In this document: in pieces, positions 6,692 to 15,247 of the stretch
Layout: each line of letters opens with the position of its first letter
Numbering within the stretch: the stretch's first letter is position 1
Source of the DNA: Clostridiaceae bacterium
GTDB lineage: Bacteria; Bacillota; Clostridia; DSM-8532
Assembly: GCA_012840245.1 (NCBI GenBank)
Contig: DULR01000096.1
Span: forward strand, 1 to 38,875
Direction: 5' to 3'
DNA: 38,875 bases
Program-made: the position numbers and the translations under genes
Notes under the pieces: model-generated
What the model saw: only the letters and a program-made list of their open reading frames with translations
Databases searched by the model: none
What the model was told of the DNA's origin: nothing

Positions 6692-8860
6692 ATGTCGTTA
6701 GTCAGTCTAGTCATCATTGCCTCTGCATTGGCTATTGCGTTCGCCGCATTCAACTTTATGAAGGTAAAGAAGATGGATGAGGGAACAGCCAAGATGAAGG
6801 AAATCGCCGGTGCTATTCGCATAGGCGCAAATGCATTCATTAACTATGAATACAAAGTGCTTGCAACCGTTGTTGCCGTCGTTGCGGTGGTTTTGGTTGT
6901 ATTTACAAGCTGGTATGCAGCAGTTGCTCTGCTTATTGGTGCAGTAATGAGCGCAAGTGCTGGTATGGTGGGTATGAAAATCGCTACATACTCGAATGTT
7001 CGGGTATCTAACGAAGCCCGCAAAACCAAGGATATCGGTAAAACTGTTAAAGTAGCTTTCCGCGGTGGCTCTGTTATGGGGCTCTGCGTAGCAGGTTTTG
7101 CTCTTTTTGGTCTTTTTATCGTTTATATTGTTTTTGGCATGATAATGGGCCAATTAGACAATTTAGACACTATAACAAACTGGATAGGAGTTTCGTTTAT
7201 TCCTTTCACAATGACTCTGTCAGGTTATGCACTGGGCTGTTCCATGGTTGCAATGTTCAATCGCGTAGGCGGTGGAATTTATACCAAAGCTGCCGATATG
7301 GGAGCTGACCTCGTAGGAAAAACCGAAGCACACATTCCTGAAGATGATCCGCGTAACCCGGCTACCATTGCAGATAACGTCGGTGATAACGTAGGTGATG
7401 TGGCAGGACTTGGTTCCGACTTGTTGGAAAGCTTTGTTGGCTCGATTGCATCCGGCATAATTCTGGCTTACCATCTGGTATTATCTGCACAGGCACATGG
7501 AACCAACATCGCTGAAGGTTTGCTGTCCAAGCTTATTATGTTCCCTCTGGTCTTTGTTTCCGGAGGATTGATAGCATGCTGTCTTGGCATAGCCACTGTA
7601 CTATTTAAGTCAAAAATGTCTGAAGATCCCCATAAGGATCTCAACCTTGCAACTTACCTGTCTGCAGGACTGACGATCGTTTTTGGCTTCATAATGTCAA
7701 AGGTTTTGTTCGGTGATGTTTCTGATTTAAGTACAGTCAGCTTCTCATTAGGTTGGGTTTCTCCCTGGATCGCCGCTGCCATTGGTGTTGCTTCGGGCGT
7801 TATCATAGGGGCTATCGCTGAATTTTACACCTCTGCTGATTATAGACCTACAAAAAATCTTGCAAGAGCTTCTTTGGAAGGTCCCGCACTTACAATTACT
7901 CAGGGTCTTGCACTAGGCATGAAATCTGCCATGGCTCCCTGTATAATTCTTGCGGCAGGTATAATTGTTTCTTATTATATTTCAGGCATATATGGCGTTT
8001 CCATGGCAGCTTTGGGTATGCTTTCTTTCGTTGCAGCAACAGTATCTGTTGATACCTATGGTCCGATTTCTGACAACGCAGGCGGAATAGCAGAAATGTC
8101 CGGATTAGAGCCCGAAGTCCGCCGTATTACTGACACTCTCGACTCGGTCGGTAACACAACAGCTGCTATAGGCAAAGGCTTCGCGATAGGATCCGGCGCT
8201 TTGGCAGCATTGGCGCTGATGATCTCATATCTGTATTCATATAACGAAATGGGGACAGATTTGATTCTGAATATCATAGATCCGATGATTCTGGCCGGTG
8301 CTATTGCCGGTGGCGCATTACCGTTCCTGTTCTCAGGTATGCTTATCGAAGCGGTTGCGAAAGCAGCTCGCAAGATGGTTGATGAGGTTCGTCGTCAGTT
8401 CAGAGAGATACCGGGTATAATGGATGGTAGTGCAAAACCTGACTACAAGACATGTATAGAGATCTCCTCAAAGGGTGCTATAGGCGAAATGAAGGTTCCT
8501 TCACTTATGGCAATAGCAGTTCCTGTTATATGCGGATTTATCTTTGGACCTGAGTTTGTTGGAGGGCTTATTATCGGTTGTACGATCTCGGCGATCATGA
8601 TTGCTATTTTTACCGGAAATTCAGGTGGCGCATGGGATAATGCCAAAAAGTATATAGAATCGGGCGCTGTTGAAGGCAACAAAAAGGGTTCACCGGCACA
8701 CGATGCAGCTGTCATTGGTGATACAGTTGGCGATCCTCTGAAGGACACGGTTGGTCCATGCCTTGACATCTTTATCAAGATCATGTCGACTGTTTCACTT
8801 GTCGCTGTCAGCATATTCAGTCGCTATAATCTGTTTGACCTGATCTCCAAATTATTCTGA
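6692..8860 (+). CDS. hppA: Membrane-bound K+-dependent pyrophosphatase (H+ or Na+ pumping)
   Basis: The 722-residue integral membrane pyrophosphatase couples pyrophosphate hydrolysis to ion export. The family motifs are all present: GGGIYTKAADMGADLVGK (about 193-210), the substrate/Mg site DNVGDNVGD (about 228-236) and the C-terminal DTVGDPLKDTVGPC. About 15-16 membrane spans are evident. In GNTTAAIGKG (about 487-496) an Ala stands where K+-independent enzymes carry Lys, and Gly follows at +3, which marks the K+-dependent subfamily. That subfamily includes both H+ and Na+ pumps; the ion cannot be decided here. The start is the ATG at 6692, which follows AGGGGAGG; an in-frame TTG at 6662 lacks a ribosome site. 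It is a single gene with a strong terminator at 8872. Confidence 0.97.
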   Translation: MSLVSLVIIASALAIAFAAFNFMKVKKMDEGTAKMKEIAGAIRIGANAFINYEYKVLATVVAVVAVVLVVFTSWYAAVALLIGAVMSASAGMVGMKIATYSNVRVSNEARKTKDIGKTVKVAFRGGSVMGLCVAGFALFGLFIVYIVFGMIMGQLDNLDTITNWIGVSFIPFTMTLSGYALGCSMVAMFNRVGGGIYTKAADMGADLVGKTEAHIPEDDPRNPATIADNVGDNVGDVAGLGSDLLESFVGSIASGIILAYHLVLSAQAHGTNIAEGLLSKLIMFPLVFVSGGLIACCLGIATVLFKSKMSEDPHKDLNLATYLSAGLTIVFGFIMSKVLFGDVSDLSTVSFSLGWVSPWIAAAIGVASGVIIGAIAEFYTSADYRPTKNLARASLEGPALTITQGLALGMKSAMAPCIILAAGIIVSYYISGIYGVSMAALGMLSFVAATVSVDTYGPISDNAGGIAEMSGLEPEVRRITDTLDSVGNTTAAIGKGFAIGSGALAALALMISYLYSYNEMGTDLILNIIDPMILAGAIAGGALPFLFSGMLIEAVAKAARKMVDEVRRQFREIPGIMDGSAKPDYKTCIEISSKGAIGEMKVPSLMAIAVPVICGFIFGPEFVGGLIIGCTISAIMIAIFTGNSGGAWDNAKKYIESGAVEGNKKGSPAHDAAVIGDTVGDPLKDTVGPCLDIFIKIMSTVSLVAVSIFSRYNLFDLISKLF

Positions 8861-8871
8861 TTAAAATATAT

Positions 8872-8905
8872 AAAAAAGCTTGTGTTTCGGTACACAAGCT
8901 TTTTT
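8872..8905. terminator. Strong bidirectional terminator
   Basis: AAAAAAGCTTGTGT (8872-8885) pairs perfectly with 8892-8905 around a TTCGGT loop, a 14-bp stem with T runs on both strands. It separates hppA from the convergent spore hydrolase gene. Confidence 0.9.
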
Positions 8906-8944
8906 ATTAACACATTATGTTTTGTTTAAGGTAAATATAATTAC

Positions 8945-10225
8945 TTACAGTACCTTTCTTATATCATAAACAGAGTTCAAAACAAGCCAGTTTTGAGGGA
9001 AGTAGCTGTTAATGGTCCAGTAGCTTATTCCACCAACCCTGAACTCATTGGCAAGAGTAAGCTTAGCAAGTATGCTTCTTGCGTCTTCGAACCAAACCTC
9101 GTGTTCGCGTCCGTTTTCATCATAATATCTGAAAAACGGAGCCTGTGCTATCGGGTCAAAGTTTATAAACGCCCCTACCCTGTATGCCAGGTCAACGGCA
9201 CCTACATTGGTGACTGTTTGCGCAGCAGATCCTTCTTCAAACGGCAATGTCCAGTTGTAGCCGTAATTTGGTATTCCCATGAATATTTTTTCTCTTGGTA
9301 TAGCGGTCACTGCATAATTAAGGACTCTTCGCACCTCGTTTATAGGCGCTACTGCCATTGGAGGACTGTATGTATAACCCCATTCGTAAGTCATCAATAT
9401 CACATGATCGGCAAGAGCACCATGAACCGGGTAATCATGAGCTTCATACAATGTGCCCACCTGCTCAGCCGATATCTTGGGGGCAAGTGCTGTTGTCACG
9501 CTAAAGCCCATCGGGCGCAGCCTGGCAACGACTTTTCTTAGAAAATTATTATATTTTTCTCTGTCTCTCGGATAAATATACTCAAAATCAATGTCCAGCC
9601 CTGTGTAGTTCTTTTCCTGCATGATCCTTACAACATTGTTAAGCAATGTATCCTGCAGAGAATCGCTGCTTAAGATAATACTGGCCAGATCACTGTCAAA
9701 ACCGCCTTCATCCCCTATGTTTGTTATGACCATCAGGGGTGCTACCCTGGCTGCACGTGCCGCCTGGATCAGCGGTACATCGTTTATGGTATCAAGACTT
9801 CCGTCACTGTTGACCTGGTAGCTGAAAATACTTAAGAAAGTAAGATAAGGTAATGTTTTTCTCAAAACATCCATGTTGATGTTAGGAAAAGCATAGCCGT
9901 TAACCATGATCGGGCCGAAATTTATGCTTCTTTCAGGAATGTTGATTACCTGACCCAATGTAAGTCTTGAAGGATCGGTTATCTGAGGATTTGCCCTCAA
10001 TAAGTCGCTGATTCGCACCTGATATTGCGCAGCTATTAAGAAGAGCGACTCTCCCCTTCTCACAACGTGCTGTCTGTTTCCCAGGAGTATGACCAGGGTC
10101 TGGCCCGGCACAAGCTGATTGGGATTTTGAAGCTCGTTGTCAGACACTATTTTCTGCCATGATACGCCGTATTGGTTCGCAATTGTATAAATACTCTCAC
10201 CCGGACGCACAACATGAATATCCAT
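8945..10225 (-). CDS. LysM-GH18 spore peptidoglycan hydrolase (YaaH/SleL type)
   Basis: The 426-residue protein has two N-terminal LysM repeats (about 2-47 and 52-97) that bind peptidoglycan. They are followed by a glycoside hydrolase family 18 barrel. The catalytic DxxDxDxE motif appears as GLDIDFEYI, with the acid Glu at about 215. Relatives are the spore coat/cortex hydrolases YaaH and SleL (N-acetylglucosaminidases acting on cortex fragments during germination). There is no signal peptide, as usual for proteins assembled onto the forespore from the mother cell. The order LysM-LysM-GH18 and the length match YaaH (about 427 residues). The ATG at 10225 sits behind a GGAAGGGACTG-like site. 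It is transcribed alone, convergent with hppA. It points to an endospore former. Confidence 0.9.
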   Translation of the reverse strand: MDIHVVRPGESIYTIANQYGVSWQKIVSDNELQNPNQLVPGQTLVILLGNRQHVVRRGESLFLIAAQYQVRISDLLRANPQITDPSRLTLGQVINIPERSINFGPIMVNGYAFPNINMDVLRKTLPYLTFLSIFSYQVNSDGSLDTINDVPLIQAARAARVAPLMVITNIGDEGGFDSDLASIILSSDSLQDTLLNNVVRIMQEKNYTGLDIDFEYIYPRDREKYNNFLRKVVARLRPMGFSVTTALAPKISAEQVGTLYEAHDYPVHGALADHVILMTYEWGYTYSPPMAVAPINEVRRVLNYAVTAIPREKIFMGIPNYGYNWTLPFEEGSAAQTVTNVGAVDLAYRVGAFINFDPIAQAPFFRYYDENGREHEVWFEDARSILAKLTLANEFRVGGISYWTINSYFPQNWLVLNSVYDIRKVL

Positions 10226-10448
10226 AAGTATGATCAGTCCCTTCCTGTTCTCTTCCGGAAAAAACGTTATGGCTATACTTTAAGATATGCAGAATTTAGC
10301 CCGGGTGTTTATAGCGCTGGGTCTGGTTATTGAAGAATGTATAATTGGTTTTCCAACGAAGCTTATTTTTATATGAATAAATATAAATTATATTCTGGAT
10401 TTTTGACTTATTATGGTGTAAACTATTCTATCAAAGGAGCGTGTTATT

Positions 10449-11510
10449 ATGGAAATAAAAGTTGAAATGACCAGAAATCCAAAGGCAAAGCCGGATCCGG
10501 ACAAACTTGGCTTTGGCAATTACTTTTCCGATCACATGTTTATAATGGACTATACAGAGGGAAAAGGCTGGCATGATCCCAGAATAGTACCATATGGCCC
10601 TATTTCGTATGAACCGTCCATTATGGTGTTCCATTATGGACAGAGTATTTTTGAAGGTCTTAAAGCCTACAGGACTGATAAAGGTGAGGTAGTTCTTTTC
10701 AGACCTGATGAAAATATGAAGAGACTGAATGCTTCATGTGACAGGCTCTGCATACCAAGAATAGACGAAGACTTTGCTATCAAAGCACTAAAACAGCTTA
10801 TAAATGTAGATATAGACTGGGTTCCCAGCCAGGAAGGCACATCCCTCTATATAAGACCATTTATAATAGCAACAGATCCATATTTAGGTGTTCGTCCTTC
10901 CTATACCTATCAGTTCATCATTATAACAGGTCCTGTCGGAGCTTATTATAAGGAAGGTATCAATCCTGTTAAGATATATGTTGAGACAAATTATGTACGT
11001 GCCGTTATCGGCGGTCTTGGACAGGCTAAAGCAAGTGCCAATTACGCTGCCAGCCTGAAAGCTCAGGAGGTTGCAAAGAAAAAAGGATATACTCAGGTTT
11101 TATGGCTTGACGGCATAGAGAAAAAATATGTTGAAGAAGTCGGCACAATGAATGTATTCTTCGTTATCGGAGATGAAGTAGTTACTCCTGCGCTTAACGG
11201 CAGCATCCTTCCCGGTATAACAAGAAAATCATGTATCGAATTGCTTCGTCATTGGGGAGTCAAGGTCTCTGAAAGAAGGATCTCCATGGAAGAGATCTAT
11301 GATGCAAATGAAAAAGGCCAGCTCAGGGAAGCCTTCGGAACAGGTACGGCTGCAGTCATCTCTCCTATCGGCGAGCTCAACTGGAATGATAAAAAGATCG
11401 TTTTGAACGATGGTAAGATCGGAGAGCTTTCACAAAAGCTTTATGACAATCTGACAGGTATCCAATATACAAAAGTACCTGATCCGTTCAATTGGGTCAC
11501 AAAAGTCTGA
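10449..11510 (+). CDS. ilvE: Branched-chain amino acid aminotransferase, class II
   Basis: The 353-residue PLP enzyme transaminates Leu, Ile and Val with 2-oxoglutarate. Length and motifs match the long BCAT-II type rather than E. coli IlvE: FGNYFSDHM near 22, YGQSIFEGLKAYR (63-75), YIRPFIIATDPYLGV (134-148), the PLP lysine K194 in GQAKASANYAASLKAQ, and EVGTMNVFF near 236. A clear AAAGGAG (10434-10440) precedes the ATG. Upstream, several A+T-rich -10-like words lie in 10340-10430, among them TATAAT at 10340, but none has a convincing -35 partner. The TTGACT at 10403 is too close to the ribosome site. No T-box was seen. It stands alone, between the divergent spore hydrolase and a terminator at 11534. 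Confidence 0.97.
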   Translation: MEIKVEMTRNPKAKPDPDKLGFGNYFSDHMFIMDYTEGKGWHDPRIVPYGPISYEPSIMVFHYGQSIFEGLKAYRTDKGEVVLFRPDENMKRLNASCDRLCIPRIDEDFAIKALKQLINVDIDWVPSQEGTSLYIRPFIIATDPYLGVRPSYTYQFIIITGPVGAYYKEGINPVKIYVETNYVRAVIGGLGQAKASANYAASLKAQEVAKKKGYTQVLWLDGIEKKYVEEVGTMNVFFVIGDEVVTPALNGSILPGITRKSCIELLRHWGVKVSERRISMEEIYDANEKGQLREAFGTGTAAVISPIGELNWNDKKIVLNDGKIGELSQKLYDNLTGIQYTKVPDPFNWVTKV

Positions 11511-11533
11511 TAAGCAAGAGTGAGTAATATCAG

Positions 11534-11569
11534 TAAGCGAATCAGGTTTCCTGATTCGCTTATCTTTTC
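11534..11569 (+). terminator. Terminator of ilvE
   Basis: A perfect 13-bp stem, TAAGCGAATCAGG (11534-11546) with its complement at 11550-11562, is closed by a three-base loop and followed by TCTTTTCT. Confidence 0.85.
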
Positions 11570-11681
11570 TCATTTTACCTTCTAATGCCAGAATACCTGG
11601 CTAATTATGCTGATGATGTTAATAGTTGGATCAAACAAAATTTTCCGTCCTATTCTTTAGATAAAAAATTCAAAAAAGTAC

Positions 11682-11710
11682 TTGAAATCGTCTCGCATTC
11701 ATAATATAAT
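11682..11710 (+). promoter_or_regulatory. Strong sigma-A promoter of the tRNA-Gln gene
   Basis: TTGAAA (11682-11687), exactly 17 bases, then a perfect TATAAT (11705-11710). The mature tRNA starts 13 bases further on. This is a typical strong stable-RNA promoter. Confidence 0.85.
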
Positions 11711-11722
11711 TTAATTCGCCGT

Positions 11723-11796
11723 TGCGGATTGGTGTAACGGTAGCACGACTGACTCTGGATCAGTTTGTTAGGGTTCAAATCCTTAATCCGCAGCCA
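11723..11796 (+). tRNA. tRNA-Gln (anticodon CUG)
   Basis: A complete 74-base cloverleaf. The acceptor stem is TGCGGAT (11723-11729) with ATCCGCA (11786-11792), followed by discriminator G and an encoded CCA. The anticodon stem ACTGA (11748-11752) pairs with TCAGT (11760-11764) around the loop CTCTGGA, placing CTG at 11755-11757. The T arm is TAGGG-TTCAAAT-CCTTA with one G-U pair. Anticodon CUG reads CAG glutamine codons. The gene stands alone with its own promoter and terminator. Confidence 0.95.
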
Positions 11797-11802
11797 AATT
11801 TT

Positions 11803-11829
11803 AAGCCGGTTCCAGAGACCGGCTTTTTT
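11803..11829 (+). terminator. Terminator of the tRNA gene
   Basis: AAGCCGGT (11803-11810) pairs with ACCGGCTT (11818-11825), followed by a run of T, seven bases after the CCA end. Confidence 0.9.
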
Positions 11830-11842
11830 ATTTTGCTTAACG

Positions 11843-11900
11843 TTGTCATGGGGACGGTTCTTTTGACAACTTGTTGTCAAAAGAACCGTCCCCGTGACAA
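11843..11900. repeat. 28-bp inverted repeat (REP/MITE-like) at the ruvC 3' end
   Basis: Two 28-base arms (11843-11870 and 11873-11900) form a near-perfect hairpin with a two-base centre and a single T/G wobble (11849 with 11894). The core is GGGGACGGTTCTTTTGAC and its complement. Closely similar 'GGGGACGGTTCTTTTG' palindromes are, as I recall, dispersed in many Firmicute genomes, and they look like REP elements of the kind moved by TnpA-REP (Y1) transposases. It has no T run of its own. It overlaps the last codons and stop of ruvC. Confidence 0.85.
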
Positions 11901-12368
11901 GATGCTGCTGTGGGCGTGGCATATGGCGACGGCCAAAGCGTCTGCAGCGTCATCGGGCTTGGGGATCTTATCAAGATTAAGCAAAACCTTCACCATCTGC
12001 TGGACCTGTTCCTTTTTTGCTCTTCCGTAGCCTACAACAGACTGCTTGACCTGAAGGGGTGTATATTCTGATACCTTTATACCTGCCTTTGCGGCTGAAA
12101 GCATGGCCACTCCCCTTCCGTGCCCCACTTTGATTGCAGTTTTGACGTTGGTATTGAAAAACAGCTCTTCTATTGCCATCGCATCTGGTTTATATTTACT
12201 AATAAGGGTATCGAGTCCCTGGCTTAAACAGAGAAGCCGGTCCGAAAGCTCCATACAGGCTTCTGTAGATATTACTCCAACTTCTACCACTGAAAATTTG
12301 TTGCCTGTGTAATCAATTATCCCGTAGCCTGTTATGGCAAATCCGGGATCTATACCGATGATACGCAT
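11877..12368 (-). CDS. ruvC: Holliday junction resolvase RuvC
   Basis: The 163-residue endonuclease cuts four-way junctions made during recombination, together with RuvAB. The four catalytic acids are all present: D7 (GIDPG), E67 (AIEELFF), D140 and D143 ([14 protein letters not shown]). The start ATG at 12368 follows CAGGGGGAA; a further 12 codons upstream are open but lack a ribosome site. The C-terminus is unusual: the last residues LSRGRFF and the TGA are encoded by the 28-bp inverted repeat at 11843-11900, which replaced or trimmed the native tail beyond the fold. ruvA and ruvB, which usually follow ruvC in Clostridia, are not downstream; a tRNA gene on the other strand is. The catalytic core is complete, so activity is expected. 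Confidence 0.95.
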   Translation of the reverse strand: MRIIGIDPGFAITGYGIIDYTGNKFSVVEVGVISTEACMELSDRLLCLSQGLDTLISKYKPDAMAIEELFFNTNVKTAIKVGHGRGVAMLSAAKAGIKVSEYTPLQVKQSVVGYGRAKKEQVQQMVKVLLNLDKIPKPDDAADALAVAICHAHSSILSRGRFF

Positions 12369-12397
12369 GTATTCCCCCTGAGATATCAATAAAAAGT

Positions 12398-12435
12398 GTT
12401 GCATAAATATACATTGTATTGTATAATTATTAAAA
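12398..12435. promoter_or_regulatory. Two tandem ArgR-like boxes over the argG promoter
   Basis: TGCAT-AAAT-ATACA (12400-12413) and TGTAT-AATT-ATTAA (12420-12433) each differ by two bases from the ARG-box core TGAAT-N4-ATTCA. As 18-bp boxes they are separated by 2 bp, with centres 20 bp apart, the spacing known for paired ARG boxes. They cover the -35 and -10 of argG, a repressing position. A minus-strand TTAATA (12433-12428)/TATATT (12411-12406) pair, spacer 16, could serve ruvC from the same region. No argR gene is in the window. Confidence 0.45.
12399..12427 (+). promoter_or_regulatory. Sigma-A promoter of argGH
   Basis: TTGCAT (12399-12404), 17 bases, then a perfect TATAAT (12422-12427), 53 bases before the argG ATG. 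Confidence 0.75.
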
Positions 12436-12479
12436 ACATTTTACATATTTAATTTTAGCATAGATTGGAGAGATTTTTA

Positions 12480-13697
12480 ATGAGCAAGGAAAAAATAGTG
12501 CTCGCTTATTCAGGCGGTCTGGATACTTCAATAATTATTCCGTGGCTGAAAGAAAACTATGATGCAGAAGTTATAGCTGTAGCTGCTGACGTCGGCCAGG
12601 CAGAAGAACTGGACAATCTCAGAGAAAAGGCAATCAATACAGGTGCCAGCAAAATATATATCGAGGATCTTACAGAGGAATTCATAACAGATTTCATATA
12701 CCCCACTCTTAAAGCAGGCGCTGTATATGAAGGAAAATATCTGCTTGGTACTTCATTTGCAAGGCCGATCATTGCAAAACGCCTGGTTGAGATCGCTGAA
12801 AAGGAAGGCGCTTCAGCCATTGCTCACGGAGCCACAGGAAAAGGAAATGATCAGGTCAGGTTCGAGCTTACTGTAAAAGCTCTTGCTCCCCACCTTAAGA
12901 TCATTGCTCCCTGGAGGATATGGGATATAAAATCAAGGGAAGAAGAAATAGATTACGCACTTGCAAGGAATATTCCCATTCCTGTCAGCAAGAGCAGTAA
13001 CTATAGCCGCGACAGGAACATATGGCATTTGAGCCATGAGGGCTCGGAGCTTGAAAATCCGGCTAATGAGCCGCTGTATGACAGGCTTCTCCAGCTTTCG
13101 GTAACTCCTGAAAAGGCTCCTGACAAGCCTACATATGTTGAAATAGAATTTGAAAAAGGCATTCCGGTAAAAGTCAACGGCGAGGAGCTCTCTCCTATAG
13201 AGCTGCTTAAAACCCTTAACAAAACAGGCGGAGAAAACGGAATCGGTATAGCTGATATCGTTGAAAACAGGCTTGTGGGCATGAAATCCCGCGGTGTATA
13301 TGAAACTCCGGGCGGAACCATCCTGTATGCCGCTCATCAGGAACTTGAAAGCATTACTCTAGACAGGGATACATCACATTATAAAGCTCTTGTTGCCCAA
13401 CGTTTTTCTGAGCTCGTATATTTCGGACAATGGTATACTCCATTGCGTGAAGCACTTTCAGCCTTCGTAGATTCTACTCAGAAGTATGTGACTGGTAAAG
13501 TAAGGCTCAAGCTGTATAAAGGAAATATAATACCTGCAGGAGTAGAATCTCCGTACTCACTGTTCAGCGAAGAACTTTGCACCTTTGGAGAAGACAATGT
13601 ATACAACCAGAAGGATGCTGAAGGCTTTATAAACCTGTTCGGCCTTCCCTGCAAGGTACAGGCTAATATGAAGAAACTCAACAATATAAAGGATTAA
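12480..13697 (+). CDS. argG: Argininosuccinate synthase
   Basis: The 405-residue enzyme condenses citrulline and aspartate with ATP to argininosuccinate, the penultimate step of arginine synthesis. The N-terminal PP-loop is [10 protein letters not shown] (about 9-18), and the family pieces [12 protein letters not shown] (about 118-129) and [14 protein letters not shown] (about 175-188) are present. The length is typical. The start is the ATG at 12480 after TTGGAGAG; an in-frame TTG at 12465 is part of that ribosome site. Fourteen bases separate its stop from argH, so both form an operon. A sigma-A promoter with two ArgR-like boxes lies upstream, suggesting repression by arginine. ruvC is divergent. 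Confidence 0.97.
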   Translation: MSKEKIVLAYSGGLDTSIIIPWLKENYDAEVIAVAADVGQAEELDNLREKAINTGASKIYIEDLTEEFITDFIYPTLKAGAVYEGKYLLGTSFARPIIAKRLVEIAEKEGASAIAHGATGKGNDQVRFELTVKALAPHLKIIAPWRIWDIKSREEEIDYALARNIPIPVSKSSNYSRDRNIWHLSHEGSELENPANEPLYDRLLQLSVTPEKAPDKPTYVEIEFEKGIPVKVNGEELSPIELLKTLNKTGGENGIGIADIVENRLVGMKSRGVYETPGGTILYAAHQELESITLDRDTSHYKALVAQRFSELVYFGQWYTPLREALSAFVDSTQKYVTGKVRLKLYKGNIIPAGVESPYSLFSEELCTFGEDNVYNQKDAEGFINLFGLPCKVQANMKKLNNIKD

Positions 13698-13711
13698 GGA
13701 ACTGATCGATT

Positions 13712-15091
13712 ATGAAGCTTTGGGGCGGAAGGTTCTCAAAAAACACAGACAAGCTGATGGATGATTTCAACTCATCAATACGTTTTGACAGCAGGATGTA
13801 CAGACAGGACATCATTGGAAGTGCAGCCCATGTCAAAATGCTCGGAGCATGCGGGATCATCCCCCAATCCGATGCTGACCTGATCTATAAGACCCTTTTT
13901 GAGATCCTTGAGGATATTGAAAACGGCAAGGTTGAATTCGAGGTATCTGCCGAGGATATCCATATGAATATAGAAAAGATACTTATATCAAGGATCGGTG
14001 ATGTGGGAAAACGGCTTCACACAGGAAGAAGCCGCAATGACCAGGTAGCGCTTGATATCCGCATGTATTTAAGGGATGAAGCAAAAGAGATCAAATCGAT
14101 GCTTATATCTCTTCTTCAGGTGATCCTGAGGATCGCTGAAGAAAATACAGATACGATAATGCCTGGCTATACACACCTGCAGAGGGCTCAGCCAATAACT
14201 CTTGCCCACCACCAGATGGCATATTTCCAGATGTTCAGACGTGATCTGGAGCGTCTTGAAGACTGTGTCGGAAGAATGAATGTGATGCCTCTGGGCTCGG
14301 GAGCCCTGGCCGGTACGACATATCCTATAGACAGATATATGGTTGCAAGAGAGCTGGGCTTCGACCGTATAACAGAAAACAGCATCGACGCAGTAAGTGA
14401 CCGGGATTTCGTAATTGAGCTCGCATCGTGCCTGTCTTTAATAATGATGCATTTGTCGCGTTTCAGCGAGGAAATAGTGCTGTGGAGCACAAGCGAGTTT
14501 TCATTCATCGAGCTTGACGATGCCTACAGCACCGGTTCGTCCATCATGCCCCAGAAAAAAAATCCTGATGTTGCCGAACTTGTCCGTGGAAAGACCGGTC
14601 GTGTATACGGAAGCCTCATGGCTCTTCTCACAGTGATGAAGGGCCTTCCCCTTGCCTATAACAAGGATATGCAGGAGGACAAGGAAGCTATTTTCGATGC
14701 CGTTGACACCGTAAAAATGTGTCTGCCCATTTTCACGAAAATGCTTGATACCATGAAAATCAAAAAGGATATCATGTACAGTTCGGCTAAAGGCGGTTTT
14801 ACAAATGCCACAGATATGGCAGACTATCTTGTGAAGAAGGGTATACCGTTCAGGGATTGTCATGAGATCGTTGGAAAAATGGTGGCATATTGCCTTAGGA
14901 AAGACAAAGGCATTGAGGATCTGTCTTTTGATGAATTGAAGATTTTCTCGGACAAGATAACCGACGATGTATATGATGCCATCAGTCTGGAAACCTGTGT
15001 AAATGACCGGAATATACCGGGAGGGCCATCTGCCGGCAGTGTCAGGGATTCAATCAAAAATGGAAAGCTCTTTTTGGAATCCATCAGTTAG
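13712..15091 (+). CDS. argH: Argininosuccinate lyase
   Basis: The 459-residue enzyme of the fumarase/aspartase superfamily splits argininosuccinate to arginine and fumarate. It opens with the typical [14 protein letters not shown] at 154-157 and the mobile signature loop [12 protein letters not shown] at 275-286, which contains the catalytic serine region, are intact. [13 protein letters not shown] (103-115) is the substrate-binding element. Length matches the family. It follows argG after 14 bases, with AAGGAA as ribosome site. The operon ends at stem-loops from 15102. Confidence 0.97.
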   Translation: MKLWGGRFSKNTDKLMDDFNSSIRFDSRMYRQDIIGSAAHVKMLGACGIIPQSDADLIYKTLFEILEDIENGKVEFEVSAEDIHMNIEKILISRIGDVGKRLHTGRSRNDQVALDIRMYLRDEAKEIKSMLISLLQVILRIAEENTDTIMPGYTHLQRAQPITLAHHQMAYFQMFRRDLERLEDCVGRMNVMPLGSGALAGTTYPIDRYMVARELGFDRITENSIDAVSDRDFVIELASCLSLIMMHLSRFSEEIVLWSTSEFSFIELDDAYSTGSSIMPQKKNPDVAELVRGKTGRVYGSLMALLTVMKGLPLAYNKDMQEDKEAIFDAVDTVKMCLPIFTKMLDTMKIKKDIMYSSAKGGFTNATDMADYLVKKGIPFRDCHEIVGKMVAYCLRKDKGIEDLSFDELKIFSDKITDDVYDAISLETCVNDRNIPGGPSAGSVRDSIKNGKLFLESIS

Positions 15092-15101
15092 TATATGAAA
15101 A

Positions 15102-15132
15102 GGGAGCAACAAAGCTCCCCCCCTCTTTTTTT
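15102..15132 (+). terminator. Terminator of argGH
   Basis: GGGAGC (15102-15107) pairs with GCTCCC (15114-15119), followed by C residues and a run of seven T after 15125. Confidence 0.8.
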
Positions 15133-15141
15133 ATTCCGGAA

Positions 15142-15171
15142 GGGGAGTGCGCTGCACTCCCCGGCTTTTTT
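15142..15171 (+). terminator. Second stem-loop with T run after argH
   Basis: GGGGAGTGC (15142-15150) pairs perfectly with GCACTCCCC (15154-15162) around GCT, followed by GGCTTTTTT. It reads as a second terminator, or as an inserted palindrome that happens to carry a T run. Confidence 0.6.
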
Positions 15172-15173
15172 AT

Positions 15174-15199
15174 CAGCGAAGCACGCTGTGCTTCCGCTG
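15174..15199. repeat. Short REP-like stem-loop
   Basis: CAGCGAAGCAC (15174-15184) and GTGCTTCCGCTG (15188-15199) form an 11-bp stem with one bulged base and a GCT loop, the same loop as the preceding palindrome. It has no T run, so it is not a terminator. Confidence 0.5.
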
Positions 15200-15219
15200 C
15201 ATTGTATGCACATTAATAA

Positions 15220-15245
15220 AGCCTCGATTTCTTAACATCGAGGCT
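15220..15245 (-). terminator. Terminator of the 104-residue gene
   Basis: AGCCTCGAT (15220-15228) pairs with ATCGAGGCT (15237-15245). Read on the minus strand it lies two bases after the stop at 15248 and is followed by TTATTAAT, a moderate U tract. Confidence 0.6.
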
Positions 15246-15247
15246 CC

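Noticed and set aside
6707..7474. Minus-strand open frames of 148, 61 and 84 codons opposite hppA
   Set aside because: They are shadows of a highly conserved gene with biased codons; they have no ribosome sites or recognisable motifs.
10403..10429. TTGACT with TATTCT as ilvE promoter
   Set aside because: The spacer is only 15 bases, and the transcription start would fall on the ribosome site.
10226..10448. T-box or leucine-type leader before ilvE
   Set aside because: No TGGNACCGCG T-box core and no leader peptide with Leu/Ile/Val codons was found.
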